A DNA stretch of 64,000 nt from Brasenia schreberi. Lineage: Eukaryota; Streptophyta; Magnoliopsida; Nymphaeales; Cabombaceae. Location of the stretch: assembly GCA_036023115.1 (NCBI GenBank), contig JAYKKT010000086.1:18212501-18276500 (forward strand). The letters are read 5' to 3'. The notes below the pieces were generated by a model. It saw only the letters and a program-made list of their open reading frames with translations, was not told the origin of the DNA and made no database searches. The position numbers were made by a program, and so were the translations under genes. Positions 32,869 to 45,015 of the stretch are shown here, one piece after another (the stretch's first letter is position 1; each line of letters starts with the position of its first letter).

Positions 32869-33299
32869 AGTCGAAGATGATACTTATTTGTAAATAATGA
32901 TAATTGGTAGATGTAGGATGAAAGTTGATGCTAGTATAGTATGCGATAAGGCTTGCATAGCCCACAGTTGAACCCGTCTGTGTCAATACGTAGTTCGCCC
33001 CACCCTAAAAGTTTCACAAGCTGGTCGCCCTACTCATAACTTTTTTTTCTAGATCCACCGTTGTAGCCAACCCCACCCCACTTAGTATTATGTCAGAAGG
33101 CTTGATTTCTGTGGCCCTTTTCTGGTATGGACAATAAATTAATGGGAAGTGCTTGAAATTTTTCTTTAATAATAAATACATAATTCAAGAAATTGAGACC
33201 AATATCATTTCCACTGCAATAAAGAAGCTTTTTGTTGGTGCATGCTTTCACTTTTTCATAATAAAAAATTTTGCCCACACTTTTTTCTTTTGGTAAAAT
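32176..33299. other. Intergenic with (TA)n run
   Basis: Contains a (TA)n microsatellite at 32817-32866. No gene recognised. Confidence 0.5.
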
Positions 33300-33402
33300 G
33301 GTGAGGTCCGAGTCAGATGTACACCACAAGTATCGAACTCTTGACCTTCAACTTGCAAGTTGACCACCTAACAAGGTGAGCTAGCTATCGCTGCCTGAAG
33401 TT
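33300..33402 (-). mobile_element. tRNA-derived SINE fragment
   Basis: On the minus strand GATAGCTAGCTCACCTTG (A-box-like) and AAGAGTTCGATACTTG (B-box GTTCGATNC) are about 35 bases apart, as in tRNA promoters. The body runs GGACCTCACCATTTTACC and then A-rich. It does not fold as an intact tRNA. Confidence 0.45.
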
Positions 33403-33574
33403 CCCATGCTTTTTAATCTTCATAACCCGCTGACATAAAAACACGACAATTTCGATGAAAATTCTATCTCAACTTCCACCCAAAGTGATAACAAGGGATC
33501 ATGTTTGGGTTGACCTGCTTTTGACCCGAAAGTAAAAGGGTTGGAACAAAACATCAAATTGCTAGTGTAAGAGT

Positions 33575-33775
33575 AGGGGTGAGCATTATTCGGTCATAAC
33601 TGAATCGGACCAAACCAAAGTTCCTGATTCGGTTCAGTTATCTTATAAATTGGTTCGGTTTCGGTTTAAATTTTAATATAATTCAGTATTTAGTTTGGTT
33701 TTGGTTTTTATAAATCCCAAACCGAACCAACTGAATAACCATTTTCACTTAACCTAAACCGGAGCCTAACCCTCT
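33575..33775. mobile_element. hAT-type MITE (TAGGGGTGAGCA end)
   Basis: Starts TAGGGGTGAGCATTATTCGG and contains ATTGGTTCGGTTTCGG and CCAAACCGAACC. The right end is not resolved. A (TC)n run follows at about 33818-33862. Confidence 0.5.
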
Positions 33776-33819
33776 GCCTCACGTCCCTTTCTCTAGATTA
33801 CTGCTAGGAAGCACGTTGA

Positions 33820-33862
<43 letters not shown>

Positions 33863-33868
<6 letters not shown>

Positions 33869-34738
33869 ATTTGCCTCTCTCTTTTCGCTGCCCTAATGTG
33901 GGAAGTACCAAGACCTAAATAGTGACGGAATCAAGCCTTTTTTTTTCTCTTGAGCAAGAGGCCATGACTCTTTCCACATCAAAATGGTCGGGTCTGCCGG
34001 TGTTTAAGGACATGTTTGGAGGCAGCAATGATGTGGTAGGTTTCAGGAAGAAGTCATTCAACAATGAACGTCCGCTAGGTATTTAATACAAGAGTCGAGA
34101 TCAGAAATGTAAGAAGGCACTAGCACCAAAAAAGATGGATATATTATTTTTGTTATATTAAACCTATCATATATCAAAATAAGTCTAGAAACTGAGTGTC
34201 AGTTACTATCGTGTGATTATTATCTTATGATGTTTAAAGGCTTGGTAGATATGCTAGGGTTACAACAATATTAGCTTATTTATACATGCAACTGGGTAAA
34301 GCTTCCCGAGACATAACAACTTAATGGTCATATTACTCTATTGAAGGTCACAATTTGTCATTATTTTTAAGTTAATGTAGTTTGTTTGCTTGATAATTAA
34401 CATATTGAATAAATATTGGATTGGATTGGCGTTGAGTATTTTCCAGTATTTAGAGTAAACATGTGATCAAAATGGGTTGATGGATAGCCACGAGCAAAGA
34501 AGTGGATGGGAAATATCAGTAATATTGAACGACTTGCTTCTTACTATTAGCAATTAGATTTGATGATTATAGATCAAGTACATCATTAAGAAAATTAAAT
34601 ATTAAAATATTTCTTTCTTATTTGACAAAATGATTTTATACATGCAATCAAACTCTATAATCTTCAAAAATGTGTGTAGCAATTGAAGTGAGGAAGGATG
34701 AGTAAAAACAATATTGCCAACATAATCAATCCTAGCTA
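33863..34738. other. Intergenic, nothing recognised
   Basis: AT-rich, no coding or repeat pattern identified. Confidence 0.4.
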
Positions 34739-35556
34739 GCTTACGATATCATGCACTGTCTCGATAAAGATCAATTTGATATAATAGTTGTTGTAAAATT
34801 AATCGACTACTCATCTCTTCTTTTTGTAATTTAATCATCACATTATATATGTCTCATCGTGCGCATATTTAAGTCATCATGCCACTTTATATGAGGTAAT
34901 ATATATTTCAATTTATAATGACTTTTTGTCATATCCTTGGTCACTTGATACTCAACATCAGCCAACATGCTCTCAACATTAATACATTTTTTACTGTTAT
35001 ACACACAACTTCTTAAGATATCATACACACTCTCGTTAAAGATCAATTTGACATAATAGTTGTTGTAAAATTGATCGACTACTCATCTCTTCTTTTTGTA
35101 ATTTAATCATCACATTATATATATGTCTCATCATGGGCATATTTAACTCATCATGTTGCTTTATATGGGATAATATATATTTCAGTTTATAATGCCTTTT
35201 TGTCACATATTTGATACTTAACATCAGTTAATATGCTCTCAACATTAATACATTTCTTACTTTTGTACACACAACTTCTTAAGATATCATGAACATTCTC
35301 GTTAAAGATCAAATTGACATAATAGTTATTGTAAAATTGATTGACTTCTCATCTCTTCTTTTTATAATTTAATCATCACATTATATATATGTCTCATCAT
35401 GAGCATATTTAACTCATCATGTTGCTTCATATGGGATAATATATATTTCAGTTTATAATGACTTTTTGTCATATCCTTCATCACTTGATACTTAACATCA
35501 GTCAACATGCTCTCAATATTAATACATTTCTTACTTTTGTGCACACAACTTCTTAC
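34739..35556. repeat. Tandem array, three ~270-bp units
   Basis: Units begin at TCGATAAAGATC (34761), TCGTTAAAGATC (35033) and TCGTTAAAGATC (35299), spaced 272 and 266 bases, with high but imperfect identity. On the minus strand each unit keeps an open frame (YQVMKDMTKSHYKLKYIL, MMRHIYNVMIKLQKEE, RSILQQLLCQIDL), so it may derive from a repeated coding segment. I do not recognise the protein. Confidence 0.85.
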
Positions 35557-36931
35557 ACATTTGAGTTATATCTTACATCTTTCATCTTTCTACTTTGAAT
35601 GAAGAATTGGGAAACAATGTTATTGTACTTTCAATTTCTCTTGTATAGTCAAACAACTTTTATCGGCTTCAAAATATCATATTAGTTTCAAACATGGGTG
35701 AATAGTTAATTTCATCCCCTCATAGTCAACAAATATAATTGCATTTGAATCATCACTTAAAATGTGTATGCTATCATTTGATATATGCAAAAATTGAGCA
35801 AGATTAGCATCATTTCTGAAAATCACATAAATGCACTAACAAGACGTCTCCAAAGAAAAGGAGACGCAGTGGGGCAGGGTCTACTTTCAGAATGAGATGG
35901 ACCCCTGGCACAGCTCGTTCTGGTAGGAAACGCGTAACATGCACGTCTCCTTCTGGTAGGAGACGTTGCTTAAGCGTGTTTCCTTTGACACGTCTATTGT
36001 CATCGATAAAGAGGAAGAGGGTTGAGAGAGTTGCATACCATGTCGGTGGTGGTAGAGGACGACGGTCAGAAGGAGAGGCATGAGTGAAGAAGAACGATGG
36101 AGAGAGGAGAGCGAGGATGGAAGGAAGAGACCGCATAGAGTCTCCAACAAAGAGAATTGAAGATGTGATGGGCTAATGAATAGCTTGGGTATTTTTTAAC
36201 ACAAATGGTTTGTTAGAAGAAATAAATTAACAATCAAGGAACCACATACAAACAAATCGATAATTACTTCATATACGCATATACCATGCACATAAACTCA
36301 TAACATACATAGCCGCATCAACCATATCGCAACAAAATATAGAATTTTATCGTCAATAATATTTTTTTCACTGACATCTTCATCTTTATTCTTCCAAGCC
36401 AACCCACCTATAAAACGGGTTAGCAGTTTTTGACGTTCACATGTAAGTTTTTAACCATTTGATACAGATATGAAAGACAGCTTCACATGGAGTAATGTTT
36501 CATTTAATGCGTAGTGCTGGATCTTAAAATTCTTTTAGGGTGGATTGAATAACCCTTCGAATGGTTTAACATGGGGTGGACTAGCCCATGGATCCACTAG
36601 GACCACTATGAGCAGGCATCCCAACTTGACTCAATCTAGATCCATTGTTGCACGTAAAACATGCAGAATTGTAAATCACTTCTTAACAAATATCAAATTT
36701 AGGTTCGATAAATAAGAAGGCAAAGAGAAGATGCTGAATATTGCTAAGAGAGTATAGGATATTAGCTATTAAAAGACGACCAAAGAATTGTAAATTAATG
36801 AAGTAAAAAAAAGTACCAAGTAAACTTTACATCCCCCTCTCTTCCTATATATGTATGTGTGCATGCATGCACGTGCATGGAGTGGGTTGGCAGAGGGATG
36901 AGTATAGATAGGGCTTTGTTTTCCCTATAGG
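35557..36931. other. Intergenic with CGTCTCC/GGAGACG palindromes
   Basis: Two short perfect inverted repeats lie at 35845-35866 (7-base arms) and 35943-35966 (8-base arms ACGTCTCC/GGAGACGT). Related motifs occur at 38360-38500 and 40576-40640. The short frames at 35810-36150 have no supporting pattern. Confidence 0.4.
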
Positions 36932-37474
36932 CAGACATGTCCGGTTTAGGTAACCAGTTTCGATTTGCTCGGAGCCTAGAATCGAAACCAAACCGATCCA
37001 GGGTTGGTTCTAGTTATGAAATATACTTGACAGCCGGTCAAATTGGCTTAATGTCACCTTTTATAAACATTTTTTAACTGGTTGTCAGCCTAACAAGCTC
37101 TTAATGGGGAAAATCGGTGCTCCCGATTTTCAATTTTTTCTTTTATGTTATAAGAGCAAGTTGAACATGCACCTTCTTGGAGTCGAACTTCCCACCAGCA
37201 ACAACGGTGGAGCACCCTACAGTTAAGCTAATGGTCTAGGTTGTGTTCAAAATGTTTTAAAAATATTTTTAAAACATAGCTTGTTCTAGACGGTTTGGAA
37301 ATGTTGGTTCAAGATCAACGGATTTTAAGCAATTTAGAAGTCCTGTTCTGGTTTTGTGTTAGTTTATGGAGAGCATGAACCATAACCGAACCGGAGGTCT
37401 CTGATTATGATTTCGAAGCTGGTTTGATCGGTTCAGCAAGCAATTCAGTTTCGGTTCAAAACCGGACATGTCTA
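36932..37474. mobile_element. 543-bp hAT MITE with 16-bp TIR and 8-bp TSD
   Basis: The left end CAGACATGTCCGGTTT and the right end (inverted) TAGACATGTCCGGTTT are near-perfect inverted repeats. The flanks CCTATAGG (36924-36931) and CCAACAGG (37475-37482) match at 6 of 8 bases, a decayed target duplication. The interior holds AACCGAACC motifs and, at about 37140-37250, a minus-strand tRNA-SINE-like piece (GTCGAACTTCCCACCAGC). Confidence 0.75.
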
Positions 37475-38009
37475 CCAACAGGTAACCCCACTCCCGGTAT
37501 AGGCATAATACGACCCGCCCCATTGCCATCGCCTGTCTTCCTCTTTTTCAAGGTCAAACCTGAAAAGGATCTACAGTAAGCTTTTCACTTGTTGATTCAT
37601 GGCATCATTACAAGATGAGGGGAAAGAAAGAAAGAGCCGTTCATGACATAATGCCATGACGTGTTGGAAAATGGTAGCCTCAGCTGGACCCCACCCGCTT
37701 CTTGATGGGTCCCACCTAAATTTGAACGGTAACAGGCCTTGATTTCTGGGTCTGGGTGTGCTTCAACCCGGACCCGGACCAGCCTCATGACCAAATCAAG
37801 TGGGTCTCTCCAAGTTGATGGCCCCAAAGTGGTTCCTTTATCTCAACACGTTTGGTTGGCAAGTTAGGGACCGTGAGGGTGACCCTTCCTTGATGCCTGC
37901 TGAACAATCATGACTTCTAATTCGAAGGTTCTTCTTTATCAACACTTTACTCAGGAGAGGTTTTAGCTCCTTGTGCTCCTAAGAAGTTTCTTTTGTTGAA
38001 TATCTCCAC
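37475..38009. other. Intergenic, nothing recognised
   Basis: No conserved coding pattern. The frame at 37597-37827 on the minus strand is unsupported. Confidence 0.4.
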
Positions 38010-38127
38010 CCGTTAGTTCAATGGCAGTCACTCTAACATTGTTGCCACTGGTGGAGAGTTTGAGGCCCAGGGTTGCATGTGTGGGCGTGTGTGTTAGACT
38101 TTGGCCTCCTCTTATAACCAAAAAAAA
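38010..38127 (+). mobile_element. tRNA-derived SINE
   Basis: CCCGTTAGTTCAATGGCAG (A-box) and GAGAGTTTGAGGCCC (degenerate B-box) are followed by TTTGGCCTCCTCTTATAACC and an A8 tail. It shares its tail with 29520-29605 and 43020-43125. Confidence 0.55.
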
Positions 38128-38573
38128 GGTTTCCTATCTAAGAGAGTTCTACTTAATGCTTGAAGAACCCTTTTCAATGGTGATTCATGCATGAATAACT
38201 TGGACAAGACGAAGACAACAAGCATAACTTAAGCAGAGGTCTATTTATTAATGGGCTTTCACGGCGATATTGAGTGCTACTTCGACTTCCCATGGATCAT
38301 TTGTATCGATACCACAGTTGCTTCGATACAAACTATACTTTTACTCTTTCCATCACTCACATTCAAGAGACGCAGTGTGCCTCTTATATAAAGATGCTCA
38401 AACATAGCCTCTTATATAAGGGAGACATGTGAGACACGTATCTTCCTTGCATAAGAGACGTACTTACGATACATTTTCTATGCAAAAGAGCGTATCATAT
38501 ATTTTTACTTTTTTTCTTTTTTAGCGTGAAGAAATGGAGAGGTGAAGAGGATGAAAGCCGAGAGACTCAAGTG

Positions 38574-38619
<46 letters not shown>

Positions 38620-38884
38620 AAGATTGGTGGATGTTGATGGCAGTAGGAGAGAGAGAAAGGCATAGCGGGCTTGATGATCGATTCTGACTACACAAGAGAG
38701 AGAAAGAGAGCAGCGTGGGAGGAAGGAGAGAGGGGGCGACAGTATGGTCCCCTACATTTCGTCACTATAAAATTTTAACCAACACCCAGAACATTTTAAA
38801 AGAAACATCTTCATTAGAGCACAGTTTGGATCCAGATTTGCCATAAATCTTTTAAACCATATGTCTTGGTTCATGTATCATTAG
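38128..38884. other. Intergenic with (GA)n
   Basis: (GA)n at 38578-38618 and purine-rich DNA to 38730. GAGACGCAGTG near 38368 echoes the palindromes at 35845 and 40576. No gene recognised. Confidence 0.45.
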
Positions 38885-39345
38885 GGATGCGAGCAGCCAA
38901 GCTACTCGAGCTTGACTCTATAAAAACTTAAACTCAACTGTATCTTTGAGTGTTCGAGTTGCCTACTTGACTAGCTTTAGCTAGCTAGTACTTGGCTACT
39001 CGAGCTTTATAATATTGGTAAAAGTTTTAGTATATCTTAGAAGATCTATGCATTTGGGTCGACCCACATTAGAATTTTATGTTAGAATTTTCCAAGTTCG
39101 AGCTAAATCATGAACTCAATGAGCTCAAAGCCCAATCAGGGGCCAAGCCTAGTTGACTTAGTTTTTGGCTGCACCAAGCTTAGACGTGCACAATTGCCCA
39201 AGCTCATGTTGTTGAAACATAACTAGAGCTCGATGACAAAGATTAAAGCTTGTTCGAGATTGATTCAAGCATTTTCTTAATCAATTCAGTTGAGCTTGAC
39301 AATAATGGAGCTTGACTTGGCTCAATACACCCATATGTGCTAGTC
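38885..39345. mobile_element. MITE-like element with CTACTCGAGCTTG motifs
   Basis: Left TAGGGATGCGAGCAGCC and right (inverted) GGGTGTATTGAGCC are imperfect inverted repeats. Inside are AAGCTACTCGAGCTTGAC and GAGCTTGACTTGG, motifs of a common angiosperm MITE class. No clear target duplication. Confidence 0.45.
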
Positions 39346-40152
39346 AGATCTTGATGGTCTAATGAATTTAAGTAAATCAATAAATTTAAATAAATCCATC
39401 TATTCAGGACCAAAGAAAACCGGAACGGTTAAGTATGGGTAGGTTCGGGCAAATCGCAACCTTCAATACTCATTTTATAGTCCTGTAATTTGCTTGTTTT
39501 GTGTCATGTTTAACTCATGAAAGGTCATGTGTTATGAGCTAGGTTTGACTCGTACTAGTAAATTATCTACCGTCATCTCACATTAAAAAGGTGGAATGAT
39601 TTGTTGTATGCCTATAGGTAAGCCACTTTAAAATAGGTGTTTTACTCAACTATGGTAAGGTTTCCTCTTCGTGGGATCATTAGAATTTTTTGTTGTGTGC
39701 TATAGGGTAAGTCTTGGGAATCTTTCTTATTTTATTTTGGGTTGGGTCCAAGATCAAGATTCACTCACCAACATTTCGAGGAGATGATTTTGTAGGCAAA
39801 TCATATTTACATAAATTCTCGAGTTTGGAGTTCAATGCTCTATGTTGTGATACTTTGTAAGAAGCAACATCTTGCTAATTTATTTATAAAATAAAATGTA
39901 AAACCTGATTGTCCATTTTTTTTTGTTTGGTTACAATAGGAAGCTGAAGCTTGGCAATGCGCGCACAATGACATACCCACTTTAGTGCGAAGAGGCAATA
40001 CATCTCACCCAAAATATTAAAATTTATGAGTACACTACACCTCACCCAAAAAAGTTTGAGTCTGCCACTTTATATGCTCCAAGGGTCGAATTCACATCCC
40101 GAGTGTCATGGAGTTAAGAGCCCTTGTAGGTGGGCTAATATCCTAAGTAACT
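39346..40152. other. Intergenic, nothing recognised
   Basis: Some GGTTCGGG/TGACTCGTAC motifs of MITE type at 39420-39600; no gene. Confidence 0.35.
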
Positions 40153-40161
40153 ATTTATTGG

Positions 40162-41069
40162 GGCATTACTATTGGCACACTCTTTTTACTATTTATATAC
40201 CTTTTTATATAATACCAAAATTACCTTTCATATAAATATTCTCTCCTTTTTTGCCCACCAAATTCTAGCAAGAGTCAATCTTGTTGGTTTTGAAAAAAAG
40301 AATGTGCAATGCATGAAATCGAGTGAGTGAATTGTAATCGATCAATATTTAGCATTGTTGTATTCTTCACAGCTTATGAACGCATGTTCTTACGAGTCTT
40401 GTCCAAAAAACGAAAAAAAAATGAAGAATCAAAAACAAAAAAATGAAATCAATAAGAAGAAAAAGATGAACAACAACAACAAATAAGAATTAAGAACAAA
40501 AGATAAAGAAAATAATATAAAATAAGAAAATAAAAAATTAGGGCAAGTTTCTAAAGAGAAAACATGCCTTAGGCACGTCTCTCTCATTGGGGAGACGCAG
40601 CCCATGCAGGTCTCCCTAATGAGAGAGAGCATCTCTTTCGTTGGGAATGACCTCGTTCTTCCATTTTGATTTTGACCGAAAATGAAATCAATATATCAAA
40701 TAAACAATAAAAAATATATGAAATCAATGAAATATCCCTACCAAATTACTTAAACTCTCTTCGAATAGGCTTTTATATTTATTTCCCTTCTTTTTCCTCC
40801 TCTTTTTCTTCTTCTCTTTTTCTTTTTTCTTCCTTCTTCGATCCAATTTGAAGCAATATGAGATGGTAGATGATTCAATATTGTGTATTAGATCAAGTTT
40901 TAAGTTGTGGGTCACCGGAACAATGATATCGAACAGTTGACAGTAGAGAAAAAACAGGCCAAGAGAGGGAGAGAGACTTTCTAACCGTAGTGGTATCGGA
41001 ATAATTTTTAGATTTAGTAGGGGCAAAATTAAAAAGTTTAGGAAAAGGAGTGTGTGCATATCAATCCTC
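40162..41069. mobile_element. Short non-autonomous MULE
   Basis: The left end GGCATTACTATTGGCACAC and the right end (inverted) GAGGATTGATATGCACACAC both continue into T-rich sequence with TTTTTAC and, on the left, TACCAAAATTACC, resembling the MULE end at 3824. The flanks ATTTATTGG (40153-40161) and ATTGATTGT (41070-41078) agree at 7 of 9 bases, the MULE target size. The interior has purine-rich runs and a CGTCTC/GAGACG palindrome, and no transposase. Confidence 0.5.
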
Positions 41070-43017
41070 ATTGATTGTCCAGTGGGAAGTTGAAGGCAAG
41101 TACGCAATACAACGTGAAAGTACGAGTTACCTTCATCACGTTAGTTGAGAGTTCAGCCAGGTGGGTTGATTCCCTAAGGGTTGGTCGTCCATTCTAATGT
41201 GCCTGTTAATTCAAAATGGCCTCAAGTATATGAATATTAATTGTTAGGCTTATTCAACTGGTTAGGATTTAGTTCAGTTTCACAATTAGGTGTTAATTAG
41301 ATTTTGAGAAGTTGTTGTACCATATCATATGGTATGATGCATAATTTATTTTATTTAATTAAAGAAAATATTTAAAAAATCATTACCTTTTAAACTTTTC
41401 TGTTAAAAGTTTCTTTATATTATATATTGACCTCCATTTTTTATTATATGCCCGTACTATATAAACAACTAGTGTGGTATTACTATTGTACAATAGACCT
41501 AATGAGTCTAACTGCAACAATTATACATCCTATTGATACTATATAATCTAACTTGTCCTTCTACTGTAGATACAACAAACCTAACATAATGCTTTGCAGT
41601 TCCTATAGTTGCATGTTAGTACATTAAATGCTGAAGAAATTCTTATATACTATTTAAAAAATATGTATGCGATATATTGTGTATCGTAGCAATACAATGT
41701 GATACGTAAGTCGTACACATGATCGAGAATGATAAATGAACTCCAACAATACATAGATCATATCGATCCAATCACTTATATACAATATTATTGTATTATA
41801 TTGTAAGATATTTATAACATTGGTTTAGACAATAAAAGAAAAACATTTTATAAAGAGTAAGAGCACAAGATTATTGGATCCCAACAGGCTAAGGCTTCTA
41901 GGCCTATCGATGGAGTATTACCAGGAAGAAGATTTTCAGGGCATAATAAGTTCCTTAAGGGAGTGTTTGATTACAAGACTGGGACTACAGAATTGAAAGT
42001 ACAATTTTAGTTCCAGTGCTGTCTGTGGGCTTTATAATCGGGCAAAAACGTACTAAGTCCTCCATTTTTGCATTCTCAAGCCTCATAATTAAACACCCTC
42101 TACGGCAGTCAAGGACTTAGTTGAGAAGACCCTGAACCACCATTTTTGTCTCGCCGTGAACTCATATGTTGCTCAATTGCACGGCTATTGGCTTCTCTTC
42201 AGCTCTTACTCTTTTTGCAGCTGGCCACCAACATTGTGCCGTGACTGCCATCAGTTTGGTGTTGCCTGACATTGGTTATGGAGGAGACCAAACACTTTTG
42301 TTCTTTCTTCCTTCGATGTATTTCTTCCAATTTGTTTTCTCCGACGATGAAAGAAACCCTCCGCCCTCTCAATGGTTTCTCTTAGTCTGAGAACGTAAAG
42401 AGTCTATTATTAAAGCTAGATCTCATCTAAACCTTCGTCTTAAGGTTATTTCTGAAAAACCAAAAGAGTAAATAGGAAATCGACAAATGTAAAATAGATT
42501 AAGTACTTCAAACGGTAGAATGTCAAACGGTAGATGAGAATCAGACGGTTCTACGTTAAATGCATTGATTGAATATGAAGATGAAATTGATTACTTGTTT
42601 GTATTTGAAATGGGTGAAATGTTTTGTAGTTAAGATGACTTAATTCAACGAAAGTTGGAAGAGACATGCGCTCACTGATGTCTACTTTTATGCTTTTTTA
42701 CGAAAAATCTTAAAAAAAAGAGAAGGAAGAGGAAAGAAAAGGAAAAGAAAGAAGAGGAGAGAAAGAAAAGAGCATATATGTTATGGCAGACTTTCCTCCT
42801 CTATTGCCATAGACATCTCCTCTTTGTATCGCTGATGGAGTAAAATAGAAGAGAAAAAGGAGAGGAGAGAGCTTACCGATTAATCATGGAATGATTGGTA
42901 GTGATAGCAGCGACAACCAGAAAAGAGGATGTAGAAGAAGGGGGTGCACTAAGAATAACAACTATCGGAAGTGTGTGTCGATAGTAAAAGGGATATGTTC
43001 ATAGCAACCCACTGTAC
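41070..43017. other. Intergenic, nothing recognised
   Basis: Contains ACCATATCATATGGTA near 41322 and other hAT-end-like motifs to about 41830, and purine-rich DNA at 42720-42870. No host gene pattern. Confidence 0.4.
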
Positions 43018-43125
43018 TTAAACCGTTAGCTCAACTGGGGCAGAGCTCCGACTCCGAGGGGGTGCTTATGTGTATTATTCTTTGGCCTCTCATTATGACA
43101 AGAAAGAAAAATAAAAATAAAATGC
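43018..43125 (+). mobile_element. tRNA-derived SINE
   Basis: ACCGTTAGCTCAACTGGGG (A-box-like), then CTTTGGCCTCTCATTATGAC and an A-rich tail; same tail family as 38010-38127. Confidence 0.45.
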
Positions 43126-43404
43126 ACAATTCAAAATTCAAAGCTAAGTTGAGGGAAACTATTATTTTAAATATATCAAGGAGAGGTGGGCAGGGTTCAC
43201 TGTAAACCCAGCTCTGCCCCTCATGGAACAGTCGTCCCAAACTGACCCACTATACGCAGGTTCTCGGGGTTGGATATGGATTGACATCACTCATTAGCCC
43301 GCTTTAAAGACATTTTCTCTTAAAGGAAACGTGGTAACGAAAACTACCTCATTTGTGAGAAGGAACGGCTTCTCAATTTGTGAAGTATGATACAAAACCA
43401 TATT

Positions 43405-43580
43405 TTCTTGCACACAACGTTAGATCACCGGGCCAGGGACTTGACTCACAATGAAGGTCGTGAGTTCAAGCTCCACCACGTGCATACCTGGGTCTGGTAC
43501 ACATACATGAGTCGAACTCCCCACCAGCCGTAACAGCGCTGGAGCGCCCTGTCGTTGGCTAAAGCTCTGGGTGTCAATAT
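43405..43580 (+). mobile_element. tRNA-SINE-like segment
   Basis: GTTAGATCACCGGGCCAGG and GTCGTGAGTTCAAGCTCC look like an A/B-box pair. The following ATGAGTCGAACTCCCCACC and GGAGCGCCCTG match the segment at 37180-37220. This is a fold-back or composite SINE. Confidence 0.4.
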
Positions 43581-44850
43581 TTCTTAGAGAAGAAAGTTTC
43601 TCATTTGATACCAACATACGACTTGGAATCTCAAGTAGATGAAAACTTTCACATTCCAGCATGCCCAAATCCAAATTGCCTACCTTGTTTAACCGGCACC
43701 CATAAGCACAATCACCTGCCATCGGCGCTGCTCCGTTTTCCTTGATATGGGATTCTGAAATCCACCATACAAACGTTGATCCTCGGAAAATCTTTCCCGT
43801 GCACCCTTCCGCCCTTTGAAAGGCGTTTTTTGGGTTTACGGCCCTCGGCGTGAGAGCGATCTCTGCTTTCTTTAGCGATGGACGACGATCCACGAACAGT
43901 CGATTCATTCAGGAAGAGGCTGGGATTGCAAAAAGAGGCACATCTCTTACCTCATTTATGCAGATTCTTTTTGCTTTCGTCCTTAAGAAGAGGCTGTTCC
44001 TGTTGTTTTTACCATCGGGCGACGATCGTTTGAAACTCTGAATTTTAATTGTCGCGTCAATTTCCGAACTTTTTTGCTCCAAAATATGATGAACTTTCGA
44101 CGTAACCTGTTCGATTGGGGTTCACAATTCTAATGTGGAAGTTCATGTTTTTTTTCCAGATGCATTGCATATTAATGCCTTTCTCCCCCTGTTTCTTTTT
44201 GGTGCTTTTAAGGTCTAGTTTGCAACTTTGTTCCTTTGCATGAGCAAGTGCAAGTATTTGTCGAACGATGAAGTCCAGTTATTGGTATATGCCAGTGTTC
44301 TTCGTATCCGGTGCTTGATGGCACCAGAAAATGCTAGTGGGTTACTTGGATAAAATACAGTTATCAGTCAGTAATCAGTACACTTTGGTCGTGTAATGCA
44401 TTAGTTAGTATCACTGACTATTGGTTGAGAGAAATCAGTCAAATATGCCGTCTAAGTCATAAAGCACAATGGGTTGCTAGTGAATTATAAAGAAACCATT
44501 GTTGTTAATTTATATGATTAGTGCTGTATTTATATGTTCCCGAGGGATAGAAAATGTATCTTGAATTAGTTATCTTCACGAAGGCATGGAACCATGGAAG
44601 CTATTTGTACATATTGTGCTTGCACTGAAAACAAGAATACAAACTTGAAGGAAGTCTGTAGTTTGATGCTTGATGTTTCATGCTGATGTTACACCATGTG
44701 AGAGGCATGAGTGGGTTGAATATGTTAGAATATTAGTAAATGTGGTGCATTAATGGGCGCTTCTTGCAGGCTTTACTAAATTGTTTCTTCATGTACTTGA
44801 AAGTTGTGATGATGTTTAGTTTATTGATTATTGGAAAACAATGTTGGTAG
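43581..44850 (+). other. Upstream region of the FAM21-like gene (first exon not resolved)
   Basis: A locally GC-richer stretch at 43680-43910 is a plausible promoter and 5' exon. An ATG at 43878 opens a 50-codon frame (MDDDPRTVDSF), but no convincing donor links it to the exon at 44851. The protein start is therefore left open. Confidence 0.35.
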
Positions 44851-45015
44851 GTTCTCAGGTGGCTGGAGGAATTCTCAGATAAGTTGCAAAAGAGAGCTGA
44901 TGAGATTACTGCAGCGGTACATGGGCTACTGGAACAGGCAACTGATGCAGAAGTAGATCTGAAGAACACTTTTAATTATTTTCACAGCCTCTCAAGTGTT
45001 CAATTTGTTGAAAAT
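44851..45015 (+). CDS. FAM21-like exon (N-terminal helical block)
   Basis: 55 codons, [10 protein letters not shown] through QFVEN, TAG acceptor and GTAAG donor. The predicted heptad-like helix corresponds to the FAM21 head that binds the WASH complex in other eukaryotes. Confidence 0.82.

Noticed and set aside
33300..33402. tRNA gene on the minus strand
   Set aside because: A- and B-box-like motifs are present, but the acceptor and anticodon stems do not pair and a SINE-like body follows.
35810..36150. Overlapping ORFs on both strands
   Set aside because: No family motif and no splice context; the openness follows from local base composition and the palindromic repeats.
43420..43908. 162-codon ORF on the minus strand
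   Set aside because: It overlaps SINE-like sequence and the presumed promoter of the FAM21-like gene; no recognisable domain or splice pattern.
43850..44041. ATG at 43878 as start of the FAM21-like protein
   Set aside because: The frame stops after about 50 codons and has no strong GT donor in the right phase to reach 44851. The composition gives no family match.
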